A stretch of 64,000 bases of DNA from Verrucomicrobiota bacterium (lineage in GTDB: Bacteria > Verrucomicrobiota > Verrucomicrobiia > Limisphaerales > J093), in the NCBI GenBank assembly GCA_016716505.1, contig JADJWF010000001.1:124001-188000 (forward strand). The letters are read 5' to 3'. A program made the position numbers and the translations under genes. Shown one piece after another: positions 53,201 through 60,272 of this stretch; the stretch's first letter is position 1; every line of letters begins with the position of its first letter. The notes under the pieces were generated by a model that ran no database searches, was not told the origin of the DNA, and saw nothing but the letters and a program-made list of their open reading frames with translations.

Positions 53201-55972
53201 CGTCACCGCGCCGGTGGGCGAAGTGATGTGGGCGGTCAACAAGCCGGCGCCGTCGAACTCGACCTCTGCATGCCACAAGCCCGTATCAATGAACCGCTGC
53301 GGCACCTTGACCTGAATCGCCTTGTTCACGCTGCCGTTGGTCCCGGTCCAGCCGATGGCGATATGGTCGCCGTTGGTGTCGCCAGGATTTCCCACCGGAT
53401 GACCGTAGCTATCCAGGAAGAGGTGAAACGCAGGAGCGTTGTCCCCTTCGCCGTAAAAGAAGGGTGTGCTCGGCACGTGCGACAGGATGTTCAGCGCAAT
53501 GCCGTCCGCGCCGGGGCCGTCTTCATCGCCCACGCTACCGCCGTTGGACATGTGGAAATCGAAGCTCAAAACAAAGGGCCCCGCGGGCAGGGGCTGCGTG
53601 AGAACCAGCGATCCCTTCCGCTGAGTGGTGGCCGGCGTCAACCGCACGAAGCCGCCACTGTTCCATGCCGCGTGGCCGAGCAGCGTCCAGTGACCCGGTA
53701 GGCTGGTGAACTCCTGACTCTCGAACAGGCTTCCGCCCACCATGAGATTGCCCGACAGGTCCGTGATGAACGGGCCGATCCGCACGGTGTAGTCCCCTTC
53801 CAGGGATTGGCTCGGAATCAACACCTCAAAAGCAGTGCCGTCCCCCGGTGCCACGGGCTGGATGGTGAACGTGGCGGAGTTCAATGCCCCGCCCGGCGTC
53901 ACCACGCTGAGGTCGGCAGCGGTGAAACTGTCCATGTTGATCCGTTCGTCGAACTGCACGGTCAACCTGCTGACATTGGTGTTGAGTACGCCGCTGGGCG
54001 TAAATGCCACCACGGCCGGCCCGACGGTATCCGGCAACACCGTCAGCACGGCCACCTGGCTGGTGACGGCGCCGACCAGGTTGCTGACCACGACAAAATA
54101 CGGGCCGGCCTGGTTGGTGCTCACCAGCGGCAGGTTCAGCACAGCGTTGGTCGCCCCGGCCAGCGGCCCGCCGTTGAAGAACCATTGGTAAGCCAGCGGT
54201 TCGCTGCCAACCGCGCCCACCAGGAACGTCACGTCGCGTGTGGCCAGCACCACCTGACTGGCCGGCGGCTGGAAGATGAGCGGCCGTTGCGGCGCGCAGT
54301 TGGCCGACGCAAACAGAAAGACGATCTCCTCCGCCACCAACGCCCGGTTGAACACCATTGGCTCGTCAATTAGGCCCGGGAAGTGGTCACAGTTGCACCA
54401 GACTTCGTTGCCCAGGCGTGTGCCGGCGGATGTGCCCACATAACCCGCCGCCACCGCCGCGGAGGCCCGCAGTTCACCGTCCACGTAAATGCGGGCGGTG
54501 CTGCCGTCGCAGGTGCCGACCACGAAATACCACGTGCCGGGCACGGCCTGGACGCCCGAGCCGACCGTGAACGTGCACCCGCTCGGCGGCTTGCTGAGCA
54601 GGCCAAACACGCCGTCCTGCATGACGATGCCCCAGTCGGCGCATTCGGCAGCCCCGCCGAGAATGGTCCGCCGCCCGGCCGGGGCTGCGGAGGGTTTGAC
54701 CCAGGCGGCCACGGTCCAAGTGCTGCCGGGCGTCCAGCGGCCGGTGTCAATGTAATCGTCCGCCCCGTCCAGGCTGAAGGCCGCGCCAACCTTGCCCGCG
54801 GCGAACGCGGCGCCGTTGTGGAGGGTGCCGTGATGCGAGCCGGCCCGATCATTGGCATCGCTATCAGCCGGCCACCAAGCCACCAAGTTCGGGAGCGTGT
54901 CGCCGCAGGCGAGGACCGTGAGCGTGGCCACTTGGCTGGTAGCGACACCCCAGAGGTTGCTGACCAGGGCAAAGTAGTTGCCGGCCTGGTTGGTGGTGAC
55001 CTGCGGCAGATTCAAGACGGCGTTGGTCGCCCCGGCCAGCAGCCCGCCGCTGAAGAACCATTGGTAGGCCAGCGGTTCGCTGCCAACCGCGCCCACCTGG
55101 AACGTCACGTCCTGCGCGACCAGCACGACTTGATTGGAGGGCTGGCGGGTGATCGTCGGCAGCACGGTGCCGGGCGTCAGCTCGACCTGGAAAACCACCC
55201 CGACGCTTTGCCCCAGGTTGCCATTCTCGCTCAACGAAATCAGGGCCAGTTCCAAGTAATCGCCTGCCAGCACGGGCTGGGTCAGCACTGCGGGGCCGCC
55301 CGAGCCGAGTTCAAACCAGCAGGGGTTTGCGGCGTCGTAGGGATCGCCACTATAGACCTCGCCCGACGTCAGCACGATGCCGTTCTTGCGCAACTGCCAG
55401 CCCACGCGCCGGCCTAGGTCCGCCGGCATCCAAATGCAGCCGCGTATTTTCGCCACACCGTTGGTGGGACTGGTCCAGCGGGCCTTGGTGACATCCGACC
55501 CGGTCCGGTCCTGTTCCGCGCTGTGGGCCACGACGTTTGTGCCGCCCTCTCCCAAACTCCACACCGGCACGTGGGCCGTCTCCGGATAGGGCTGGTCCGC
55601 CCAGCCGTAACCCGGTTGGTAGATGGTGAACAGCGCGCTCTCGGATTTGTAGAGCGACCAGACGCCGAAGGGGTTTTGGTTGGTGCTCCAGTCGGCGGCC
55701 AGGTCGTAGAGCACGCCGGCCCGGGCTGCTGCCGCGCTGATCAACGCCCCCAATGCCAGCATGGCGACACCGGACAGCGTCCGGGCCCGGCCAAGCCCGG
55801 CCCGTGAGCAGATTCCTCTGAGGCCACGATCACCGGCCCGCAAAACCCGGTTCGGGCCGGACCACCAGACGCTGCAGCGACGCGACCGTGGACTGAGAAA
55901 GTTGAACCAGAAAACCTTCGCTGCGGCAGGAGCGGATGACGGCCTGACCGCACTCTTCCTTTGCCCTTTCAT
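44282..55972 (-). CDS. Giant exported multi-domain adhesin-like protein (3,896 residues)
   Basis: One uninterrupted frame of 11.7 kb. ATG 55972 has GGGAGCCGAA before it; a TTG at 56083 is less likely. A long basic lead precedes a signal helix (SGVAMLALGALISAAAARAG, about residues 66-85). In order follow an Ig-like domain, a LamG domain (NLVAWWPADSDAND to GLIDEPMVFNRAL), a second Ig-like, Big-type domains, a lectin-like section (SFDFHMSNGG), three CARDB domains, several Calx-beta-like domains, a fourth CARDB, a Cna-like domain (GVTIILRDQYDG), a Cys-rich section, two cadherin/dystroglycan-like domains, a cohesin-like domain and two final FYRL-type modules ending TRFYRLRCD. An adhesin or cell-surface role is inferred from domain types; no anchor or sorting signal was recognised. 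Confidence 0.85.
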   Translation of the reverse strand: MKGQRKSAVRPSSAPAAAKVFWFNFLSPRSRRCSVWWSGPNRVLRAGDRGLRGICSRAGLGRARTLSGVAMLALGALISAAAARAGVLYDLAADWSTNQNPFGVWSLYKSESALFTIYQPGYGWADQPYPETAHVPVWSLGEGGTNVVAHSAEQDRTGSDVTKARWTSPTNGVAKIRGCIWMPADLGRRVGWQLRKNGIVLTSGEVYSGDPYDAANPCWFELGSGGPAVLTQPVLAGDYLELALISLSENGNLGQSVGVVFQVELTPGTVLPTITRQPSNQVVLVAQDVTFQVGAVGSEPLAYQWFFSGGLLAGATNAVLNLPQVTTNQAGNYFALVSNLWGVATSQVATLTVLACGDTLPNLVAWWPADSDANDRAGSHHGTLHNGAAFAAGKVGAAFSLDGADDYIDTGRWTPGSTWTVAAWVKPSAAPAGRRTILGGAAECADWGIVMQDGVFGLLSKPPSGCTFTVGSGVQAVPGTWYFVVGTCDGSTARIYVDGELRASAAVAAGYVGTSAGTRLGNEVWCNCDHFPGLIDEPMVFNRALVAEEIVFLFASANCAPQRPLIFQPPASQVVLATRDVTFLVGAVGSEPLAYQWFFNGGPLAGATNAVLNLPLVSTNQAGPYFVVVSNLVGAVTSQVAVLTVLPDTVGPAVVAFTPSGVLNTNVSRLTVQFDERINMDSFTAADLSVVTPGGALNSATFTIQPVAPGDGTAFEVLIPSQSLEGDYTVRIGPFITDLSGNLMVGGSLFESQEFTSLPGHWTLLGHAAWNSGGFVRLTPATTQRKGSLVLTQPLPAGPFVLSFDFHMSNGGSVGDEDGPGADGIALNILSHVPSTPFFYGEGDNAPAFHLFLDSYGHPVGNPGDTNGDHIAIGWTGTNGSVNKAIQVKVPQRFIDTGLWHAEVEFDGAGLLTAHITSPTGAVTHVSQIIPVDAIPPQFYFGFGAYTGGGYANQDVDNVLIRQLTAGGEHVATFTIDKTGPSITSVSPSGIVSNTMTSFEVNLDSVYAASSISTADVTISGPNAPAVQSVSSLSATSFRVTLAGPLPQGDFTITIGPEITDLAGNPMAAPFQANLTIFLPDLTVSSLTAPASALAGQPLNLGWTVTNLGPGHVIAAWKSRVQLATNAAGEGAVTLASFTATNLLAAGTALSQTGLVILPATAAGNRWLVVTADADNEVLENTETNNAVVAAVPVTLLTPDLALAGLSAPASAQFGQTIAVTWAVTNVGTASAAAAWSDRVYLSAVSNSIAGATPLVTVAAEASPLPAGGGYARSANVTLPLTADSLPGTFWLVAVADYQDAQPEAAEANNLRSVPLALDLPPLPDLAVTDLIAPASAAPGVPLALVWTVTNAGTAVATGPWTETVYLSGDTNLGSDMLLGSFTVTNVLTAGEFLTTTQAVTMPTTLPWSEVWFLVVVDSDGDLIELAETNNAAFSADALAMESTLTLHLPVTEVSESAAAAVIGTVTRSGSLATNLEVTLTSSDTNELRVPATVTIPAGAAMTTVDLIVVPDNVVDGPKAVLLTATAPGVRFDQAVLRVLDADRPQLTLTLAAAEVIEGQPVAATVTRTWGVSNELAVLIESLNPGHLAAPGTVTLPAGSNSVTFDLIAVDDSLVEAPTPCLVTASAPGFLGGSATLNVLDDDWPQVTVSLANHTVSENAGAQALLGAVTRNLPSARPLSVELVSSNPAAATVPALVVIPGGETTVQFVVTPVDDAVPDGPQTTEIGGFVLASGSATRLFAIGSDRLTVTDDDGPALGLTAAQKLVREGLSPATTFTVTRNTPPTNALTVTVLSSDLTEATVPASVVIPPGQPSATFALTTINDGVNDGNQTVTITAAADGFAGAAETVTVTDTDLPDLVVAQLDVPPSADSESSISITYRVANQGFVPAGSNFLTRVFLSHDATVGDDTLVGQYAFNGALPSGQYFEQTLPVRMPRDSGSYWLIVQTDPDNRVAEGLEDNNTAISRTALQVGPAYRATVETDVTTALAGTPVPLRGRATNHVGSPVPFKLVNIHVLHKGARRIISAVTDADGNYAITWTPLPGEAGYYEVGADHPGVSTTAAQDAFRLLGMKPSVSVISHQMVSLTTLTGAFQLENLTDVPLQALQVRASTTPDIRVEAQVTNTLPASGSVTVSYSVTSLVEEESLVTFTFIFTTAEGVTAEVPAQVIIEPLRPRLAVNPGTLNVGVVRGQQRLVELEVVNVGGAPSSALTLSLPAVSWLQVVSTNPIPPVAAGATNRFALQFLPPADLNLGEFTGTLGVSGDGLFVPVPFKVRVVSDARGSVRFTTVDEATYHGTPLTNLAGVTIILRDQYDGSVVAQGQTDAAGELLFENLPEGTYNLEATAPRHDTTTGTVQVKPGELNDQEIFLRTQVVRYTWTVEEIEIEDRTRITLETTFETTVPAPVVTVEPNVIDLAQVQGDEAQVDLKITNHGLIAAQRGQLVFGTHPDWTLTPLVSDVGELPARSSITVPLLIKRVRHGAGKATAASDSKVCEIPAHWEHILLCGPFGVTYKVPIWIPHARWDCGAPTNAGASRIPFVGETPPTSGRLSGGVASGPMELTFSESRPFVRAKDPCACEPDSFSEACWSAQAGFRYDLAGPIKEAVNAYLNVNAPGMKLRGLRLSSTAAAQLCTCCAESKVGLKAKGKLGLGLELIIGYGLQPEFTKTLIVAGEEVQAKFDVLAGLEFTAYGTVDAELSTKCHLRDLKLCLVGTVGAKVFAGFKGSAKLTVFVAGVPTEGTAKAAVGYETGLSLRFSGCNDGSRKLEGCFDGLVAKLELEGSITLRGTERFIKEGWTEVLLTNRCCTLSSWSGWSEGNALASAQTDSADAVAQMFNYTSAAELARAASEQTGQVVSSPASAGYALTRPRHVTYVALPPRPVTPAIVTASAGEGSARAASGAEVCAQVRLQLEQEAVLTRKAIGATLEIINESDTLPLTDLNVAVSIYDENGNLANDRFVILPPELTGLIVTDPGVPGTNAFDVARELWAMPTASTGRARWIILPTDDAAPEGVTRYYVGGSMSYRVGPAAASAVFVPVGVNVYPNARLRLRYFHDRDVFSDDPFTEVIEPSVPFSLAVLVENVGRGEARNFRITSAEPRIVENEKGLLIDFQIIASEVAGRNTVPSLTMNLGDIGPGSTVLGRWLFTSTLQGLFVDYRATFEHEDSLGGRATSLIEDVTIHEMIHLVQAGGAFEDGRPDFLVNDLPDPNDRPDTLYLSDGSTNLVEVVETAAVDAPPGAGHLQVHLTAPMPAGWAYLRVPEPGDGQFLLRRVVRSDGAEISVGTNAWSTDRTFIGLGRRPIRENILHLLDHNSPGSYTLHYEPLPAPDTTAPDSQVAALPAASREAFPVQWSGADDSGSVAGYDVFVSVNGGAFVPWLQRTRLTSAVFQGEFGSQYAFYSRAVDAAGNREEVPATPDAQTTVSLVNHAPAITPPADQVLDEGSEFRLTPVVTDEDVPADRLTFSLLAGPPGLTMDAATGQMRWLTGEAHGPSTNIITWVVRDDGVPSKAATNTFRLVVNEVNSAPVLSPIQDATVLEGRWLIVTNVASDADLPAQQLTWSLVNPPAGAMIDPASGLFRWRPSETQGGVTNTITVVVRDNGPGSLAATQTFRVTVVDALSDFALGVGTTNLLAGEAGFVPLGLVAGVPLTNVSFTLTTDEAALTNLVLQPRAPGLSASSLERVTTNLFRVTFALQPGSQLLGTQELARLSFYAPPREDSTVVHLDATEVLGIGSDGTVYDNGAGKPGRVFVIARQPIVADLERSAGTATLTLYGRPGQTYLIESTPALRDAAWLQESRLVLSNTWMRVSLPEAADAMGFYRALETSDAGSLTARLEPGRLILEWPVARPNCMVEETSHLGAPTGWTVVTDATMELTNGLARVHLIPTSGTRFYRLRCD
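54047..54262. repeat. Internal Ig-like repeat of the giant gene (unit 2)
   Basis: Strongly similar to 54918-55140, sharing GAAGAACCATTGGTA and CAGCGGTTCGCTGCCAACCG. It encodes the second Ig-like domain (EPLAYQWFFNGGPLAGATNA) and flanks LamG together with the first, which suggests a domain duplication. Confidence 0.8.
54918..55140. repeat. Internal Ig-like repeat of the giant gene (unit 1)
   Basis: Partner of the unit at 54047-54262; encodes EPLAYQWFFSGGLLAGATNA. Confidence 0.8.
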
Positions 55973-56224
55973 TTCGGCTCCCGATCGAGGTTGTCGGCGG
56001 GTCGGCCGGTTCAGCGCTCCCGTCTCGGCGAACCGCACGTTGCGCCTCGTCTCGATGACGAGATCCTCAACGCTCAGCCACAAAGCCGACCCTCCGCCCG
56101 CACCTCAAATCCGAAAGCTGCCCCCACCAACAAACCGTGCGATCAGTGCTGAAGCGCAGGCTAGAACTGATTCGGCGACTATTAAAGTCAAGCTTCAAAG
56201 TCAATCAGGTTTTAAACAGCATGT

Positions 56225-57416
56225 GGGAAAGGCTGGGTAGATCGTGACCCCCCTGTGGTGAAGTTGAAGGTGTTGAGCGCCCGCCGCAAGGAGGAGCTGC
56301 TGCGCCTCCTCCGGAGGAGGCGCAGCAGCGGCGCGCAAAACCTGCCATCCTCCCGGCGTGCACAGCACCTACTTTGAACTCTATCGCATGAAGACCGACC
56401 GCCACTGGCTCCATCAGAAGCTCGTCGCCTTCGCCCGCAAGCACGGCCTCAAGGCCGCCGCCCGGGAGTTCGGCTGCGCCCGCAACACCGTCCGCAAATG
56501 GCTGCGCCGCCACGTCCCCGGCAAACCTTCCGCGCTGGCCGAACTCTCCCGCCGCCCCAAACACTGCCCGCATCAAACCTCCGCCGGAGTGGAAGGGCAG
56601 ATCGTCAAGCTCCGCCAGCAAACCGGGTTCGGCGCCGAGCGCCTCCAGCACGAGTTTGCGCTCCCCGTCAGTCACAACGCCATCGCCCGCATCCTCCGCC
56701 AGCACCACCTGACCCGGCCCCGCAAAAAGAAGCCCGCCACCAAAAAGCAGCTCCGCCACGTCAAACGCTGCTGGCCGCTCTTTGGCCAGCTCTCCGCCGA
56801 CACCAAGTATTTGCAGGACATTCCCCATTACTGGCCGCAGATGACCCGCCTCCAACTGCCCCGCTTCCAATACACTGCCCGCGAGCCGGTCTCCGGCGCC
56901 TGCTTCACCGGCTACGCCGACGAACTGTCCAAGTCCTACGCCACCTTCCTGGCCGAACAGCTCTCCGTCCATCTGGCCGGTCACGGCGTCGATCTCTCCC
57001 GCCTGACCTGGCAGACGGACAATGGGTGTGAGTTCCTCGAAAACCAGGACGAGCAAGGCCTGCCCGCCGCCGTCCGCGCCTTGGGTTCAAGCCATCGCTA
57101 CATCCCGCCCAAGCGTTACACCTGGCAGAGTGATGTGGAAACCGTTCACCGCCTGGTCGAAGACGAGTTCTTTGATCGCGAGTCTTTCAGCAGCCCGGCG
57201 GACTTCTGGCGCAAGGTCACCACCTACTGGCTTTACTTCAACCTCGTGCGCCCCAACCGGGCCAAGGAATGGCAAAGCCCCCTGCAAATCCTCCAGGCCC
57301 GGGCCCCGGCGCTGGTCGGGGCGGTGCTAAACTGGCGTCCCCTCAACCTCTCCAAACGCCACCACCTCTACTTGCCTTCCCCCCACCACAGGGGTCACGA
57401 TCTACCCAGCTTTCCC
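56225..57416 (+). mobile_element. IS481-like insertion sequence, copy 2
   Basis: 1,192 bases, bounded by GGGAAAGGCTGGGTAGATCG and the complement of GGGAAAGCTGGGTAGATCGT, as in copy 1 but on the opposite strand. With copy 1 it brackets a 15.4 kb segment that holds the giant gene. Confidence 0.88.
56296..56329. repeat. 34-base perfect palindrome in the IS leader, copy 2
   Basis: The same 17-base arm (GCTGCTGCGCCTCCTCC) and its exact complement as in copy 1, 28 bases before the GTG start. Confidence 0.9.
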
Positions 57417-57419
57417 TAA
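56358..57419 (+). CDS. IS481-like transposase, copy 2
   Basis: A 353-residue transposase with the same helix-turn-helix (HGLKAAAREFGCARNTVRKW) and DDE residues (LSADTKYL, TWQTDNGCEF, DVETVHRL) as copy 1. GTG 56358 is the counterpart of ATG in copy 1. The frame runs to the last base of the element and the TAA stop (57417-57419) is flanking DNA. Differences from copy 1 are concentrated in the first half; the second half is nearly identical. Probably active or recently active. Confidence 0.86.
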   Translation: MHSTYFELYRMKTDRHWLHQKLVAFARKHGLKAAAREFGCARNTVRKWLRRHVPGKPSALAELSRRPKHCPHQTSAGVEGQIVKLRQQTGFGAERLQHEFALPVSHNAIARILRQHHLTRPRKKKPATKKQLRHVKRCWPLFGQLSADTKYLQDIPHYWPQMTRLQLPRFQYTAREPVSGACFTGYADELSKSYATFLAEQLSVHLAGHGVDLSRLTWQTDNGCEFLENQDEQGLPAAVRALGSSHRYIPPKRYTWQSDVETVHRLVEDEFFDRESFSSPADFWRKVTTYWLYFNLVRPNRAKEWQSPLQILQARAPALVGAVLNWRPLNLSKRHHLYLPSPHHRGHDLPSFP

Positions 57420-57852
57420 TTTTCGTGTGCATGATCCGCGACAGGGCTGCTCCGGCACCGAACTGAATCGCAGTTATTGATGGAGCCCTGTCGGCCCGAC
57501 GGAAGATTGGGGGGGCGGCTTGGTGAAAGAGCGAGCTTGCATCCTCCGGGGCGATGCATTGCAGGAACGCCCCCGATTGGCTTCCGTCCCCGGTTCGCTC
57601 GCCGACGCGTCGGCAAAAGCGGGCGGAAGCGCTCCGATGGCGACGTTCCAGCCTTCGCGCAGGACCCGGCGGTTCTCGGGCCGCTACCGCGTCAGGGCCG
57701 CCTCCTACCTCGTCCGCCGGACTCGAACCTGCGCTCGTCAGGCCCTCTCCGGAGGCAAAATGTTTGGCAAATGTTTGGTTCTCGGGCATAGGAAGGCCCG
57801 GAATTGCAGGGGTTTGCATGGGCTTGCCGGTTTGGCAAGGAGAAGCAGTAAA
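57420..57852. other. No recognisable gene
   Basis: About 430 bases between the IS and the tRNA terminator. Overlapping short frames on both strands are low-complexity and match nothing I recognise. Confidence 0.5.
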
Positions 57853-57877
57853 CCCCTGCGAGCCAGGCTTGCAGGGG
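57853..57877 (-). terminator. Hairpin downstream of tRNA-fMet
   Basis: CCCCTGC and GCAGGGG form a 7-base stem on the 3' side of the tRNA, followed on the minus strand by TTTACT. It is a probable terminator for the tRNA transcript, without a strong T run. Confidence 0.5.
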
Positions 57878-57885
57878 CTTGAAAT

Positions 57886-57962
<77 letters not shown>

Positions 57963-58249
57963 TCTCACGAGCAGCAAAAGGTAGGGCCAGTGCCTGGGTA
58001 CTGGCAAGCTTTTTTCGTTGGTGTTCGGTGTTGTCACTTGGCGGGGAAGAGGATCACGACTCAAACAAACCGAAAAGTACGGATGAACCTCGCCCGCGGA
58101 CGGTCGCTTACCCCATCTCCATGAGTGGCGGCGCTACGGTAGCCGGTCGCTTGGCTTTGGTCCATGACCTCGAACCAGCCATCTTGGAACCGACCCGCGC
58201 GGCGGGACGTCAGCCCAATTCCCGTGCCTTCGCCGCCCCCGAGACGCTT

Positions 58250-58720
58250 GGCTCGCCAACAACCGACACCGCTGCACCGTCCAGCGTTGGCGCACGCTGC
58301 TCTGGCTGACCGCCACTTCCGTCCGGACCTCCACGTGCTCTTGAGCGACGGCGATGAAGGCTTGGAACGGCGGCGGGAAAACCAATTCCCCCACCGCCCT
58401 TGGCGGCTGGATCGCTGGCAGCTCGCCCGAGCCGTCCGCGCCTTCACCGGGCCGGATCAAGCCGAGTTCCGCCGCCTCATGACGCTCCTCGGGAACGGAC
58501 AGCAAGGAGGCGCTGGGGGCGATCCGCACCGGCCCTCGGTGGGGCTGACGGTCCAGGGAGTCTTGCGCTCTCTTCGGCTACCTCTTGGGCAACCGGGAGG
58601 GGATTTACGCCTGGCGGCAACTCCATCCCCGGCGCCAGCCTGGAACGCCTGGTGGAAAACCAAACCCCGATTTCACCTCAAACCCATCCCGCCTTGATCT
58701 CCCCCAACTGACCGTGGACG
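58250..58720 (+). pseudogene. Decayed transposase-like fragments (ISLre2/UPF0236-like, tentative)
   Basis: Fragments in shifting frames: FRPDLHVLLSDGDEGLERRR and RLDRWQLARAVRAFTGP, then GNREGIYAW and IPGASLERLVENQ. Such Asp-rich SDGD and WRLDRW-type strings and the final GNREGI sequence recall ISLre2/UPF0236-type transposases. Several frameshifts interrupt it. The stretch 57963-58249 before it holds no recognisable gene. Confidence 0.4.
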
Positions 58721-58820
58721 GCCACTACCGAGGCCCGGCGTGCCGACCCTTTCGGTTTGACCCTGAACATAAATGGCCTAGCGTGCGTCCAACCGCGCGC
58801 GAAAACGCGCTTATCGTCTT

Positions 58821-60197
58821 ATGAATCAGAAATCGAACCTGCAATCACCCGGTGCCGAGTCGCGCCGGAGTTTCATCAAGAAGGCTGCCACCGCCAGCGC
58901 CGTCGTGGCTGGCGCCAACCTTTTCAAAACACCTGTCTATGGCGCGGACTCCGCCCCCTCGACCGGCCGCGTCATCGGCGCGAACGACCGGATTGTATTG
59001 GGTATCGTGGGGCTCGGCGGGCAGGGCATGTTCCACCTCCGCACGGCGAAATCTCTGGCGGAAAAGAGCAACGTGGCCATCGGCGCGGTCTGCGATCTCT
59101 GGAAGAAACGTCTGGACGGCGCCAAGGCCGAGGCCGGCAGCAACCCGAAGACCTACGACGACTACCGGAAGATGCTTGAGGACAAGGACATTGACGCCGT
59201 CCTCTGCGCCACGGTGGATCACTGGCACGCCCGCATCTCGATTGATTCGATGAAGGCCGGCAAACACATCTACGTGGAGAAGCCGATGACCCGTTACCTG
59301 CCCGAGGCATTCGAGGTGTGGGATACGGTGAAGGCCACCGGGAAGGTGTTCCAGGTCGGGTCGCAGGGCTGTTCGGACGCGAAATATCAGAAGGCGGCTG
59401 AGCTGGTGAAGGCGGGCAAGATCGGGCCGTTGGTGCTCGGGCAGGGCGCGTACATGCGCAACAACCCCAAGGGCGAGTGGAACTACTCGATTGATCCGGA
59501 CCTCAAGGCCGACAACGTCAACTGGCGCGCGTGGATCGGCACGGACATCAAGAAGCAGGTGGACTTCAACGCGGATCACTTCTTCCGCTGGCGCAAGTAC
59601 TACCCCTACTGTGCCGGGTTGCTGGGCGACCTCTTCCCGCACCGACTGCATCCCTTGGTGCTCGCGACCGGTAATCCAGAGTTCCCGCTGCGGGTGGCCG
59701 CCCTCGGCACCAAGAAGATCGGCACCGACAAGAACACACCGGGCACCCCGGTGCGCGATGTGCCCGAATGCCTGACGCTGATCGCCGAGTTCCCGAACGG
59801 CTACTCGCTGATGGTCTGCTCCAGCTCGGTGAACGAGGTCGGCGTGCCGGATGTGATCCGTGGCCACATGGGCACGCTCTTCATCGGCGGCAACAAGGTT
59901 GAACTCAAACCCGAGCGGCCGTTCAGCGAGGACATTGACCCGGAGACCTACGACAACCTCGTCCCGGTGGAGGATGTCGGCGTTCACCAGGCCAACTGGT
60001 ATTCCTGCATTCGCACCAACAAGCTGCCCAACGCCAACATCGAGCTGGCCATCCGTGTCCAGACGGTGATTTCGCTGGGTGAGATGGCGGACCGGCTGGG
60101 CATCACCTGCCACTTCGACGAGAAGACCCGCAAGGTGACCGACGGGACGGGCCGGGAAGTGAAGCCGTTGAACTACGGCGTGCTCGAACCTTCCTGA
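58821..60197 (+). CDS. Tat-exported Gfo/Idh/MocA-family oxidoreductase
   Basis: A 458-residue oxidoreductase with a twin-arginine signal (SRRSFIKKAATASAVVAGAN) that sends the folded, NAD(P)-containing enzyme to the periplasm. The Rossmann part has IVLGIVGLGGQGMFHL, VCDLWKKRLDGAK, TVDHWHARISIDSMKAGKHI and VEKPMTRYLPEA (Lys-Pro catalytic motif). The C-terminal half has GDLFPHRLHPLVLATG with the His/Arg of the active site and VHQANWYSCIRTNKLPNANI. Members with this export signal act on glycosides and sugars, often beside DUF1080 hydrolases, one of which lies 1.1 kb downstream (61.3 kb). A rho-independent terminator follows. Confidence 0.92.
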   Translation: MNQKSNLQSPGAESRRSFIKKAATASAVVAGANLFKTPVYGADSAPSTGRVIGANDRIVLGIVGLGGQGMFHLRTAKSLAEKSNVAIGAVCDLWKKRLDGAKAEAGSNPKTYDDYRKMLEDKDIDAVLCATVDHWHARISIDSMKAGKHIYVEKPMTRYLPEAFEVWDTVKATGKVFQVGSQGCSDAKYQKAAELVKAGKIGPLVLGQGAYMRNNPKGEWNYSIDPDLKADNVNWRAWIGTDIKKQVDFNADHFFRWRKYYPYCAGLLGDLFPHRLHPLVLATGNPEFPLRVAALGTKKIGTDKNTPGTPVRDVPECLTLIAEFPNGYSLMVCSSSVNEVGVPDVIRGHMGTLFIGGNKVELKPERPFSEDIDPETYDNLVPVEDVGVHQANWYSCIRTNKLPNANIELAIRVQTVISLGEMADRLGITCHFDEKTRKVTDGTGREVKPLNYGVLEPS

Positions 60198-60220
60198 ACG
60201 GAATGTCTTAGGCATGGCGC

Positions 60221-60256
60221 GGGGCTCGCCGGCTTTCCCGGCGGGCCCCATTGCTT
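60221..60256 (+). terminator. Rho-independent terminator after the exported oxidoreductase
   Basis: A 12-base GC-rich stem (GGGGCTCGCCGG / CCGGCGGGCCCC, one G-T pair) closes over CTTTC and is followed by ATTGCTTTT, between the oxidoreductase stop and apbE. Confidence 0.75.
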
Positions 60257-60272
60257 TTCAGTCTCCGCTCCC

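Noticed and set aside
44282..55972. Possible CRISPR or DNA repeat array because of many similar segments
   Set aside because: The repeats are protein-domain repeats of variable length, not short identical direct repeats with uniform spacers.
57477..57819. Overlapping frames between the IS and tRNA as small genes
   Set aside because: They overlap in several frames and on both strands with no recognisable domain or ribosome-binding site.
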